DNA from: Myotis daubentonii
Taxonomy: Eukaryota; Chordata; Mammalia; Chiroptera; Vespertilionidae
Direction: 5' to 3'
Assembly: GCF_963259705.1 (NCBI RefSeq)
Contig: NC_081844.1
Span: forward strand, 12,075,715-12,139,714
Length of the DNA: 64,000 nt
Part shown: positions 55,521-64,000 of the stretch, piece after piece
Position numbering within the stretch: position 1 is the first letter of the stretch
How the letters are laid out: the number at the start of each line of letters is the position of its first letter
Notes under the pieces: generated by a model
The model's input: the letters and a program-made list of their open reading frames with translations, nothing else
Databases searched by the model: none
What the model was told of the DNA's origin: nothing
Translations under genes and position numbers: made by a program

Positions 55521-56689
55521 TAAAATAATCAGCTTAAAATAATCGGTATCTCAATAAGGCATGTTTGGAGTAACACACTCCGCTTCCCTCAGTCTCAGAG
55601 GGTTATAGAGATAGGAATGTTAGGGTGGACTTATCATACACAACTTGCCACACCTGTTCACACCCCTTCGACACTCCCCAAGGGCTCAGGGGACACTTCC
55701 TCACTAAGGCATTGAGACTGAACGGTAGTAAGCAAAGCGCTGACACCCTCACAAACCTCTCTGGGGGCTGTTTCCTGAACGCCAGTGTGACCCTGGAGGA
55801 TGCCTCTACTGAGGTGGGCTCCTTGATTTCAGGGAAATGATGGGACCTCAGAGTAGAGAGGCCAAAGGCAGCACTTCACTGTCAGGGACAAAACGGGCAT
55901 CGTTAGAGTGACATAGTAATCGGAATCTTTCGATCTGCATGGGTCTTTGATCCAGTGTGGCCCATTAATCATAATGTTCCTTGGAATGGAGTTGATGAGC
56001 AACCTAACATATGTCTTGGTTTATGTAAAAGGGAAAACTCCAATTCTGTGGGGCAAAAATCTGACTTGGGTCACTACAGTAGAAAACCTTTACTCCAGTT
56101 TCTACGCTCAATCTATTTCACAAACCTTCAATTGAAGAGGAGGCTAGGTCACTTAAGAAAAGACCTTGCAACACTGTCACAAGTATATACTCCTCCCAGC
56201 CAGCCCCCAGAGGACATGTGACCCTAATAAATGGTGACTGTGCACTGGGATAGGAAATTGCCAGACCCTTTGGGCGTTGCGGGGAGAGGCCGGGAATTAT
56301 AAACATTAGCCCAGCACTGATGCTTATTCCTAAGGACCTAAGACATCTATGTGTCCATCGATCAAAGTAGGGTTATAATAGTGAGCTGACCAGGGGAATT
56401 TTAGCGGAAGTATAAATCACAGTGGGCCCAGTAGGTCCAAGGACCATCCTATAGACATGTCTCCATGACCTGAATGCATAATTAGAGCAGCTACACTTGA
56501 CAAACTGAATGTATAACTGAAACAAGACCCACACTGTCTCTCTGACCCACCAGGTGAGCGCTACTTTAGTAGGAAGGAAAGCAGAGTCCCTGAAACATCC
56601 CCTTTCTGCTGTACTACATCCTGAGAGGAATGTGCAAAAATCAGTGCCACCGCCAGGCCTGAGGAAGGATAGGCGATACTTACCATTTT
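55521..56689. other. Intergenic or upstream part of an ERVL remnant
   Basis: No LTR and no readable gag or protease. Parts near 56320-56470 ('ctaaggacctaagacatcta', 'agctgaccaggggaatttt', 'gaccatcctatagacatg') resemble internal ERVL sequence upstream of pol, but this is too diverged to be sure. Frames of up to 88 codons have no recognisable domain. Confidence 0.4.
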
Positions 56690-57559
56690 TCTCACTTAAC
56701 AGATCTGTGTGGCCTCCAGGGAGTAGATGGATCTCAGAAATGTTGATTACCATAAACTTAAACAGGTGCTGGCTTCTCCAGATGTGAAAACTTTCCTGGA
56801 GCAAACTGGAACAGCTCACTGCCTTTCGTACGCAGCGCTTGATGTGGCGGCTCCGTTCTCTCTACAGAGATTTCCAAGAACCACCAGAGACCATCTGCTT
56901 TCATTGGCAGGGCCAACAGTACATCTTCAAATTTTGCCAGAGGGTAGAAATGTTAATGGTCTTGACATCCCACAAAAATCATACTGGTCTATGATATTGC
57001 AGGCATTGTGCAGATTGGATCTGATGCCCAAGAAATAGCAAGTACCTCGGCTGCCTTAGTAAAGAGACAAATGCAAACCAGAGGATGAGAGCTGAGTCTT
57101 GTGTCCTCAACAGAATGTGTCAGGATTTCTCCCCAATGTGAAAACATGTTGTTGCACCTTTCATCTCTTGCCACTAAAAGAGATGACAATGCCTGGCAGG
57201 TAGAGGGAATGTATCAAGTTAAATATTCTATTCTGAGCGATAAGGCTTCTGGTACTGAGTGGGGACCAGAGTCCAGCAGGGCATCTGGAGCAGGCCCCAG
57301 GCTCCAGAGCAAGCTGCTCTGTCACTTGAGCCTAATGACCCAGGAAATCCATGCTGCATGAAGTTACTATGGAAACCAACAATGTAGTATGAAGCCTCTG
57401 GCATGCTTCAGTAGGGGAGTCAAAGTCAGAACCTTAAGCTTTAGGAGCAAAGCCTTGCCCTCCTTCACAAATAATCATTTTCTTTTTGAGAAATGGCTCC
57501 TGGCTTTCTACTGGGTCTTATAGGAACTGAAAGCCTAGCTATAGGATATTATATGGTTA
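56690..57559 (+). mobile_element. Decayed ERVL-type endogenous retrovirus, reverse transcriptase part
   Basis: Scattered reverse transcriptase similarity in shifting frames: a VDYHKLKQV-like block (near 56742), a block corresponding to the region after motif A (near 56880), and a stretch near 56985-57045 where the catalytic YxDD should be but is destroyed. The sequence then continues towards the connection/RNase H region. No LTR is seen on either side. The provirus is ancient and cannot produce protein. A Helitron interrupts it at 57560. Confidence 0.65.
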
Positions 57560-58027
57560 CTAGAGGCCTGGTGCACAAATATTTGTGCACTCGGTGGGGG
57601 GGGGGGAGTTCCTCAGCCTGGCCTGTGCCCTCGCAGTCTGGGGCCCCTTGGGGGATGTTCACCTGCTGGCTTAGGCCCGCTTCCCGGGGGATTGGGCCTA
57701 AGCTAGCAGTCAGACATCCTTCTGGCAGCCCGGGAGCCCTTGAGGGATGTCCACTTGCCAGCGGGGAACAGGCCTAAGCTGCAGTTGGACATCCTTAGCG
57801 CTGCTGAGGAGGCGGGAGAGGCTCCCACCACCACCACTGTACTGGAAGCTGTCAGCCTGGCTTGTGGCTGAGCAGAGCTCCCCCTGTGGGAGCGCACTGA
57901 CCACCAGGGGGCAGCTCCTGCATTGAGCATCTGCCCCCTGGTGGTCAGTATGTGTCATAGTGACCAGTCATTCCCAGTCATTCTGCTGTTAGGGTCAATT
58001 TGCATATTACCCTTTTATTATATAGGA
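57560..58027 (-). mobile_element. HeliBat-type Helitron, complete, reverse orientation
   Basis: The plus strand begins CTAGAGGCCTGGTGCAC and ends in TATTATATAGGA, i.e. TCCTATATAATAAAAGGG on the minus strand. The adjoining bases are A and T. Terminal palindrome GTGCACAAATATTTGTGCAC (57571-57590), 20 bp perfect. It holds an inverted pair of CTCF-like cores, the 'cttaggcc' hairpin modules and an 11-G run at 57597-57607. 468 bp, non-coding. It splits the ERVL remnant. Confidence 0.95.
57897..57948. promoter_or_regulatory. Perfect inverted pair of CTCF-core-like motifs
   Basis: CTGACCACCAGGGGGCAG (57897-57914) and its exact reverse complement (57931-57948) are separated by 16 bases. Each contains CCACCAGGGGGCAG, matching the CTCF core pattern fully. 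The pair could bind two CTCF molecules in opposite orientation or simply form a hairpin used by the Helitron. Binding is untested. Confidence 0.5.
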
Positions 58028-58674
58028 TAGGATAGGACCTGAGCATCCCATCATGGACTAAGTCATGTTGTCAGAGATGCACTTTTCCAGGTAGAAATGG
58101 AACAATGAATCAGGCTCAGGCAGGTTTAGAAGGCACGGGTAACTTGCATGAGTAATTGTCTCAGATTCCCCTGACATCTGCTCATGTTCAGTCCACACTT
58201 ATAACCTCATGCAAATTTGCCTAAGACTCATTAACTGGAGAGTCTTTCAGATGAGTTTGCACAATATGTGAACCAGAAATGGACTGCCACATACTGTAAG
58301 CCAATCAGGAGTGTCCTTGAAAGAAACAGAAAAGAACTCTAATCAAAACTGTGTTGTCCTCTTTGAAGAGGTAGCCGGAGGCACAGGTCTATACTCATTC
58401 ATGTGGAGGGGCTGGTGGCAGGGCAGTTGCTCAGGGACTTAGAGAACAGAATTGGAAAGTTGGTGACAAGGATGTCTGGTGACAAAGAGGTATGTGGGTA
58501 GATCACTGAGAATAAGCATGGGGAGTGCAGTATATGTGCTCCGTGTGAATGCTGACCATAGGGCATCACTGCAGTGGACACTCTTACTAATCAAGTAAGA
58601 ATGAGTGGGCCTCGTTCCCAGCCACCAGCTCTTCCTCTAGATGTGCAAGGGGCTCTGGTGTTGGCGATGAGTGC
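58028..58674 (+). mobile_element. Decayed ERVL-type remnant, RNase H part
   Basis: Continues the element cut at 57560. A stretch near 58160-58290 and another near 58388-58500 ('gtctatactcattcatgtgg', 'ttggaaagttggtgacaa') fit the ERVL RNase H region by order and wording. Stops and indels throughout. Its right side is interrupted by a MaLR LTR; about 80 bases after that LTR (59011-59090) look like the following integrase region. Confidence 0.6.
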
Positions 58675-59010
58675 TGTCTTAGTTAGTCCCAGCTGCTACA
58701 ACAGAATACCATAGACTAGGTGGCTTAAACAACAGACATTTGTTTCTCACAGTCTGGAGGCTGGGAGTCCAAAATCAAAGTGCCAGCACATTAATGTCTG
58801 GTGAGGACCTTCTTGCTATATTCTCACGTGGTAGATAGACAGCAAGATAGCTCTCTGGACTCTTCTTCTAAGGCACTGACCCCTTTCCTGAGGGCTCTAC
58901 CCTCAGGGCCTAATCACGTCCCAAAGGGCCCACCTCCAAATACCACTACCTAATGGATTAGATTTCAAATATGAATTGGGGGAGGGAGGCATAAACACTC
59001 AGTCCATAAT
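58675..59010 (-). repeat. ERVL-MaLR (MLT1-type) solitary LTR
   Basis: In reverse orientation: 'accatagactaggtggctta' then 'aacaacagacatttgtttct', 'gtctggaggctgggagtcca', 'cctaatcacgtcccaaaggg', ending 'ctcagtccataat' (the TGTTATGGACTGA-type start read backwards). It splits the ERVL remnant. Confidence 0.85.
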
Positions 59011-60287
59011 GTGGGCTTCTCTCCAGCAAGGCTACTCTAGCTATGGAGACCTACACTAGGCCATGATTGTCTTCCTGGGAGGCTGCTCTTGAGGCTCCAT
59101 GTCTCCCTTAAGGAGAGAGAGAGTCATTGTCATTGTTGTCATTCAGAAGTTCAAATGTGTGACAAAGCTGTGTATATGGATCCGAGTCCCTAAGAGGTGA
59201 CCTGTAATATTATGCTCTTATCTTTCCAGTTCCACACTTCTGTGTTCTGCTCTGTGCGGCTCAGACTGGAATTCTGCAAACTAAATTTCTTTGGGCTTCC
59301 TGTTAAGTTCTGCCAAGCAGGGGCAGTAGAAGGAGAGCTGAAGGCTGGAGGAAGAAAGGGCCGTGCTAGCTTCACTTTCCGCTTGTTTCCAAACTTCCAG
59401 AACCAGCACCTGTGCCACCTCAGACTTTCAGACGGCAGAGCCCACTCCTCAGAGAGCCGAGTCTCAGCTCCACAGACAGCCCCTCCGAGCTGCTGTTTTC
59501 TCATCTCACCCCCTACCCACCTCTGCCAGCCCTAAGTGTGGTAGCTGCTCCCTGTAGTTGCCACAGCAGTTTCCCCGTTTTTGCTTTCTTATTTCTCCAA
59601 CTCCTATTTCACCAATGCTCTCTATTAAATGTTCTGTGTTAACACAACTCATAGTTTCTGTTTTCCCACCTGGATTCTCACAGATATTGAATGAAATATA
59701 TAAGCATGCCGCTAGAAACCACAGGAATGTGCAAGGTGAAATGGCTGCTCCGGTGTGGTGAGATCATGGCGCTTCTGTATCTTTCTCCAAATATTTGTAA
59801 AGTCCTGGTATGACTTGGTTTTATAACTCCAAGCCCTTCTCGGAGGACAGTGTGTACCTTGTGTACCAGAGCAAGCTACTCCTATGTGTAATTATAGGTA
59901 AGGCAATCAATTCATGTAACTCACAGGTAATTTCCAGGTGGGAGGGGACAGAAGGCAAGTGTTAGCAGAAAAAGCCAATAGAATACTGAGGGAGATGCTA
60001 TGTAATGGAGAAAAAAATATTTTCTGGTAACAGAAAATCTATCCAAGAGTTCAAAACGCATTCAGCATTTTATTACATTAAAAGTTTTATTTCTCTTTTT
60101 CTTTCCCAGCCATCTGGAAGTGGACGGGGGACACAGGTAAACTGGGGTACCCCCAGGAGAAACAACGTGTTTCCAGAAGCATTCTGCTCAGGAACTGCCA
60201 AAGGCCTGGCCCTTCCCGGGTGCTAGACTGTATGTGGTAGCGCCCTCTGCTGGCCAGGACTCTGAGCACGAACGGGCACCACCTGAG
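59011..60287. other. Intergenic; short ERVL tail, otherwise unassigned
   Basis: 59011-59090 is probably the ERVL continuation. From 59190 to 59680 the sequence ('gtggtagctgctccctgtag', 'caccaatgctctctattaaa', 'tgttctgtgttaacacaac') looks like a dispersed old repeat that I cannot name. The 112-codon frame at 59197-59535 is not convincing. A CTCF-like motif lies at 60240. Confidence 0.45.
60240..60253 (-). promoter_or_regulatory. CTCF-core-like motif
   Basis: The minus strand reads CCAGCAGAGGGCGC, a full match to the CTCF core pattern in the common GAGGGCGC form. It lies outside any repeat I recognise, 35 bases before a MaLR LTR. Motif match only. Confidence 0.55.
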
Positions 60288-60460
60288 TGTTATGGGTGAA
60301 TTGTGTCGCCTCCAAAATTCGTGAGTTCAAGTTCTGACACCAGTACCTAAGAATATGATCATATTTGTAGATATGGCCTTTAGAGAGATAATTACAATTA
60401 AATTAAAGTGGGCCCTAATCCGATCTGACTGGTGGCAATACAAGAAGACGAGATTAGAGG

Positions 60461-60494
<34 letters not shown>

Positions 60495-60652
60495 AAAACC
60501 ATGCGTAGACACAGGGGAAGATGGCCATCTACAAGCCAGGAGAGGGGCCTCAGAAGAAACCGGACACCTTGATATCGAGTATCTACTCTCCAGAGTGTGA
60601 GAAAAGCCACCCATCCTGTGGTATTTGTTGGGCAGCCCTGGCAAGCTAAGAT
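60288..60652 (+). repeat. ERVL-MaLR (MLT1-type) LTR with (CA)n
   Basis: Starts TGTTATGGGTGAATTGTGTC; has 'agtacctaagaatatgatca', 'gtgggccctaatccgatctg' and 'gtgggcagccctggcaagct'-like end blocks ('ggtatttgttgggcagccct' at about 60619-60638). A (CA)n run (60461-60492) has expanded at the usual 'acacagacac' position. Confidence 0.85.
60461..60492. repeat. (CA)n microsatellite
   Basis: About 15 CA units inside the MaLR LTR; likely polymorphic. Confidence 0.97.
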
Positions 60653-60854
60653 GCTGCGTCTTTGACTGCCATGCCCACAGCACGCTGGCTATGACTCCAC
60701 TCCAGAAAATGCATGTGTTGTTACTAGACAGAGCTGTGGCCCCAACTCCATCTAAGCTCCTGCTCTGCAGAATCAGGACAGTGAACTGCAGGGGCTTGTC
60801 ATCAGGCTGTCCCAAGTCCAAGGTGGACTGGCTCACCATTCCAAGAATAATGAA

Positions 60855-61132
60855 GGTGGGGCATTGTGGCACAGTGAGGCAGGTGGCACAGTGAGGCAGG
60901 TGGCACAGTGAGGCAGGTGACACAGCGAGGCAAGGTGGCACAGTAGGGCCATGTGGCACAGTGAGGCAGGGTGGCACAGTGGGGCAGGGTGGCACACGAG
61001 GCAGGGTGGCACAAAGACAGGGTGGCACAGTGAGGCAGGTGGCACAAAGACAGGGGGCACAGTGAGGCAGGTGGCACATGAGGCAGGGTGGCACAGTGGG
61101 GCAGGGTGGCACAGTGAGGCAGGTGGCACCGT
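60855..61132. repeat. Minisatellite, 15-20 bp unit with GGTGGCACAGTGAGGCA core
   Basis: About 15-16 units of a 16-20 bp repeat with GGTGGCACAGTGAGGCAG as the commonest form and variants (GGGGCAGG, ACAAAGACAGG). All frames stay open on the minus strand (283-codon frame at 60327-61178, with CHLPHCAT-type repeats), which is an artefact of the repeat. Not a CRISPR: there are no spacers. Confidence 0.95.
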
Positions 61133-61262
61133 GGGAAACACCAGCTTTGGAATCAGGCAGGTCTGATTTCAATCCCAATCATGACACTCTGTGTGAGAAA
61201 GCACATCAGTTCCTTACAGATTCCTTCTCTGTTAGAGAAAGATACTGATATTCACTCCATTG
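61133..61262 (+). repeat. MIR-like fragment (tentative)
   Basis: 'ccagctttggaatcaggcag' and 'ggtctgatttcaatcccaat' resemble the MIR head and core; the rest is too diverged. Confidence 0.5.
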
Positions 61263-61841
61263 TTATGGACTGGATGATTGTGTTGAAGTCGTAACTTCCA
61301 GTGAGACTGTCTGTGAAGATGGGGCCACTTAGAAAGAATTAAGGTTAAATGAGGTCAAAAGTAAGGCCCTGATCTGGTGAGGAGACAGAGACCTTCTTTC
61401 CCTTCCCTTCCTTTCCTTTTCCTTCCCCTCCCTTCCCTTCCTTTCCTTTCCCTTCCCTTCCCTTCCTTTCCTTTCCCTTCCCTTCCCTTTCTTTTCCTTC
61501 CCCTCTCTTCCCTTCCCTTCCCCTTCCCTCCCTTCCCCTTCCCTTCCTTTCCCTTTCCTTCCCTTCCCTTCCCCTTCCCCTTCCTTTCCCTCCCCTTCCC
61601 TTCCCTTCCCTTCTTTCTCTCCCCCCCCCATCTCACCCATGCACACTCCCTGAGGGAAGACCATCTGAAGACATAGCAAGAGGACAGCCATCTAAAAGCC
61701 AGGAAGAGAACTCACACCAGAAACCAAACCAGCTGGACCTTGATCTTGGACTGCAGCCTCCAGAACTGAGAGAAAAGGAGCAGTTTTTAAGCCACCTCGT
61801 CTATGATATCTTATTAGGGCAGCCGAGCTAACTGATACACC
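61263..61841 (+). repeat. ERVL-MaLR (MLT1-type) LTR with polypyrimidine expansion
   Basis: Starts TTATGGACTGGATGATTGTG; then 'aagaattaaggttaaatgag', and after the tract 'caagaggacagccatctaaa', 'cttgatcttggactgcagcc' and 'gggcagccgagctaactgat'. Same orientation as the LTR at 60288 but a different length and subfamily appearance, so probably an independent insertion. Confidence 0.85.
61393..61630. repeat. Polypyrimidine tract, (CCTTTC/CCTTCC)n
   Basis: About 238 bases with only C and T on the plus strand, built from CCTTCC, CTTTCC and CCCTTC units. Such mirror-like polypurine/polypyrimidine DNA can form triplex structures. The K/G/E-rich minus-strand frames (for example 61329-61691) are artefacts. 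Confidence 0.95.
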
Positions 61842-62262
61842 CATAGAGGCACAAAAGGAGGTTACATAAGAACCAACCATCTAACCCAATGTTCAATCAA
61901 TACTAGCAGGGACATTAAAACTCTGAGACAGTAGGTAGAAATGAAAGGTGACTTTATTTTCTAATGGTGCCTTGGCAGGTAAGACTGCCACCATGAAGTT
62001 TAAGCATAGGCCAGAATACCTCTGCAGGGCGTTGTCATGGAGATGATTCAAGCATCAACAGTGGTTGGAGAATACATCTTTTCAGCTCTTTTTCAAACCC
62101 AAGAGTTCTGAAAGTTTGCACTGGGATTTTGAAATCTTTCCAAACTGCTTTATTATTCATTTTCTCTGAATAATATAGTCTCAAACCCAAAAAGTTATTA
62201 TCAATGCCATAAAAAATTGTCAGAAAAGGTGTCCTTATTGAGCTATCCTCTGTGTGTGTGTT

Positions 62263-62294
<32 letters not shown>

Positions 62295-62822
62295 ACTGTG
62301 CATGTAGTAGTGAAAATTCCTGCTTTCATATTTCTCTAGTATTAGTGTAGCATATTTTTTACATATTCATACACACAAAGGAAAAAGCCAATAAAACAAC
62401 TACAAGCAGCATAGCAGGGCAGCCCTAACAAATCTCTCCCTTTTCGGCTTATCACAGGGAACTTTCTCTCCCGAGGCTCTACATGGGTGTTAAATTAAGG
62501 GTTGATTTTATTATTTAGCAACTGAGGGTCTTAGTCAAGGAACTGTATCTTAGCCCCAAACACATCCTGGCATTTTCCTCCTGCAGGGAGACCCCTGCCG
62601 GCTTGCCCGGCTTCCCCCAACATCCGTCCTGGTGTGCGCCTAGCAGATATCAGGCACAGGCTCCTGTTCTGGGGTCCCTCTCACAGGACATGGCATCATT
62701 ACCGTGGCTCAGGCCTCTGTGTCCTTCTCTGTGTCATTTCCTCTCCTTGAGAAAAGCCACAGGCAGAATGCTCTAGTGAGCAGAACTCCTTCAATGTTAG
62801 CGCCCTACATATCTGTAATCCT

Positions 62823-63107
62823 TTGGAAGTGACCATTCCTTTGTGCGTGCTTCGAACACCTTTGAATTTTGTCAAAGACGGACGACTGTGTGAGAATGGC
62901 TACTGTCATGGGAAGATAATTGCAAAGACCCAATCTGTCAGAACCATGAACTTGGGGATTGTGCTGGACACGCCCTCTGGTGGACAAAGAAAACGCTACC
63001 TCTTGGTGTCTGAAAAACTGCTAAAAATGTATTTAACTGTATTAAATTCATGTGATAACTTTAATAAAGTCAAGCGTTTTGTCTTATCTTCCAAAATTGA
63101 TTGGTAA
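62823..63107 (+). other. Unassigned 94-codon open frame with donor-like end
   Basis: The frame contains GYCHGKIIAKTQSVRTMNLG and later KRYLLVSEKLLKMYLTVL and ends in TAA (…SSKIDW). A splice-donor-like TTGGTAAGT overlaps its last codons (63100-63108). Its composition is not repeat-like. I recognise no family. It may be chance, part of an old transcript (AATAAA at 63063-63068 would suit a 3' UTR), or an exon. I do not call a gene. Confidence 0.2.
62970..62983 (-). promoter_or_regulatory. CTCF-core-like motif, one mismatch
   Basis: The minus strand reads CCACCAGAGGGCGT, matching the CTCF core except the last base. Lies within the 94-codon frame. Same orientation as the motif at 60240. Confidence 0.4.
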
Positions 63108-63124
63108 GTTTATTTAATGTTACT

Positions 63125-63215
63125 GACGTAACACCGTGGCTAGGAGTGCGGGATTTGAAGATAGCTTGGGTTGGACTCCCAGCCACTTCTCAGCTGTAGA
63201 AAGCAGCAATTTTCA
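63125..63215 (+). repeat. MIR SINE head fragment
   Basis: 'gtggctaggagtgcgggatt' and 'ggttggactcccagccactt' match the order of the MIR tRNA-related head and core start. Confidence 0.6.
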
Positions 63216-63488
63216 GCAGTTGTGCCACAAGAATTTTTAAAACATGCAATACCTGACTTCTTACTCAGGGGCACTGACCTCTTTTCCCTTAGGTTGTCAG
63301 ATTTAAAAAAATGACAACAGCCATCACAACAATAATTTTCAGGTGTGAATGCCCTGTCTTGAACCATAAATATATAGGTCAGGTAAGAGTTGCATCTTAT
63401 TGGTCATGTTGCATAGCAAGGTTGCATCTGTTTGGTTAATTCTTGGTACAAGAAATCCTTATATGCAAATATAGGCACCTGATTTTTC
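63216..63488. other. Intergenic, nothing recognised
   Basis: No feature seen; short. Confidence 0.45.
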
Positions 63489-63702
63489 TAAAAATATATC
63501 TTTATTGATTTCAGAGAGGAAAGGAGAGGGAAAGAGAGATAGAAACATCAATGATGAGAATCATTGATTGGCTGCCTCCTGCATGCCCCCTACTGGGGAT
63601 GGAGCCCACAAACCAGGCATGTGCCCTTGACCGGAATTGAACCCGGGACCCTTTAGTCTACAGGCTGATGCTCTATCCACAGAGCCAAACCGGCTAGGGC
63701 CC
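63489..63702 (-). mobile_element. VES SINE, reverse, older type
   Basis: Tail 'ttttctaaaaatatatcttt', body 'gcatgccccctactggggat' and head 'ctctatccacagagccaaac' in reverse. A weak duplication CCTGATTTTT / CCTAATTTTT flanks it. On the minus strand it holds CCAGTAGGGGGCAT (63583-63596), one base short of a full CTCF core match. Confidence 0.9.
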
Positions 63703-64000
63703 TAATTTTTTTTTAAGTCACTTTGGAGCAAAAAGAGAAGGTAACCACTATTATTACTATTTTGGGAATCAATCAAAATTACACCAATTTTTATCAGATT
63801 AACAAAAGTATATCTTTCTTGTTATGCCCCAGAATTATAGTAATTAGCTGTAGTGTACTATTGTGCAGTATAGTAAGAAGCTAGGAAAATCCCTGGGCAA
63901 GTGCAATGGGGAATCTGAGACAAGAGTTCGGGCAGCTTGCAGCCAGTTTGTGAATTGCAACACCTTATCTTCCCCAAACAAGGACACTTGAGAGCAAATG
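63703..64000. other. Window end, nothing recognised
   Basis: AT-rich sequence without recognisable features up to the window edge. Confidence 0.45.

Larger units (their letters stand above)
61842..63124. other. Intergenic with (TG)n; possible unrecognised exon
   Basis: Mostly unassigned sequence. A (TG)n microsatellite, interrupted by TTTG, lies at 62251-62293. A 94-codon frame at 62823-63107 is listed separately. Confidence 0.5.

Noticed and set aside
60855..61132. CRISPR-like repeat array
   Set aside because: Units are contiguous without spacers, and the genome is mammalian; it is a minisatellite.
60327..61178. 283-codon minus-strand frame with repeated CATCLTVPP-like units
   Set aside because: Created by the GGTGGCACAGTGAGGCA minisatellite, the (CA)n tract and LTR sequence; no start context and no domain.
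61329..61691. Lys/Gly/Glu-rich frames
   Set aside because: Direct translation of the polypyrimidine tract.

Overview
The window is nuclear DNA of a vespertilionid bat (Myotis, Eptesicus, Pipistrellus or a relative). The evidence is the repeat content. There are more than a dozen copies of the tRNA-derived VES SINE with its A/B-box head, pyrimidine-rich body and AATAAA-type tail. There are eight Helitron copies of the HeliBat type with TC...CTAG ends inserted between A and T, a SPIN hAT element, several short hAT elements with 8-bp target duplications and a mariner remnant. Among mammals this mix of young Helitrons and DNA transposons is characteristic of vesper bats. I found no intact host protein-coding gene. 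The only gene I can name is a processed retrocopy of SPDYC (Speedy/RINGO C).

Layout: 1-11.8 kb is intergenic DNA with old LTRs, MIR, hAT, VES and a back-to-back Helitron pair. 11.86-28.4 kb is one stack of insertions. A MER5A element is split by an old L1, which is split by a bat L1 (L1-A). L1-A in turn received a short L1-derived element, a 2.6-kb Helitron with its own VES, another VES in ORF2, and a mariner in its 3' UTR. The mariner was then split by a second L1 (L1-B). 28.4-34.4 kb holds an LTR-like repeat, a Tigger split by a Helitron, L1 scraps, and the SPDYC retrocopy (32,105-33,194). 34.4-41.8 kb is a nearly full-length but broken L1 (L1-C) carrying a SPIN element in its 5' UTR and sitting inside an older L1. 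42-45.6 kb holds a second back-to-back Helitron pair and a hAT element split by an L1 3' end. 45.6-55.5 kb is intergenic with a MaLR LTR, VES copies, a rearranged L1 (L1-D), hAT elements and a Helitron. 55.6-59.1 kb carries a decayed ERVL-type pol interrupted by a Helitron and a MaLR LTR. 59.1-64 kb has two MaLR LTRs, a minisatellite, a long polypyrimidine tract and a 94-codon open frame of unknown meaning.

There is no operon logic. What links the parts is insertion order, which target-site duplications allow to be read directly. Two regulatory themes recur. CTCF-core-like motifs are carried by Helitrons (one as a perfect inverted pair at 57.9 kb) and by an older VES copy, with two further matches at 60.24 and 62.97 kb. 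YY1-like AAGATGGC motifs sit at the 5' ends of three unrelated L1 leaders and inside the big Helitron. Element names rest on recognition of sequence motifs and remembered consensus features. No database search was possible, and boundaries without a stated duplication are approximate.
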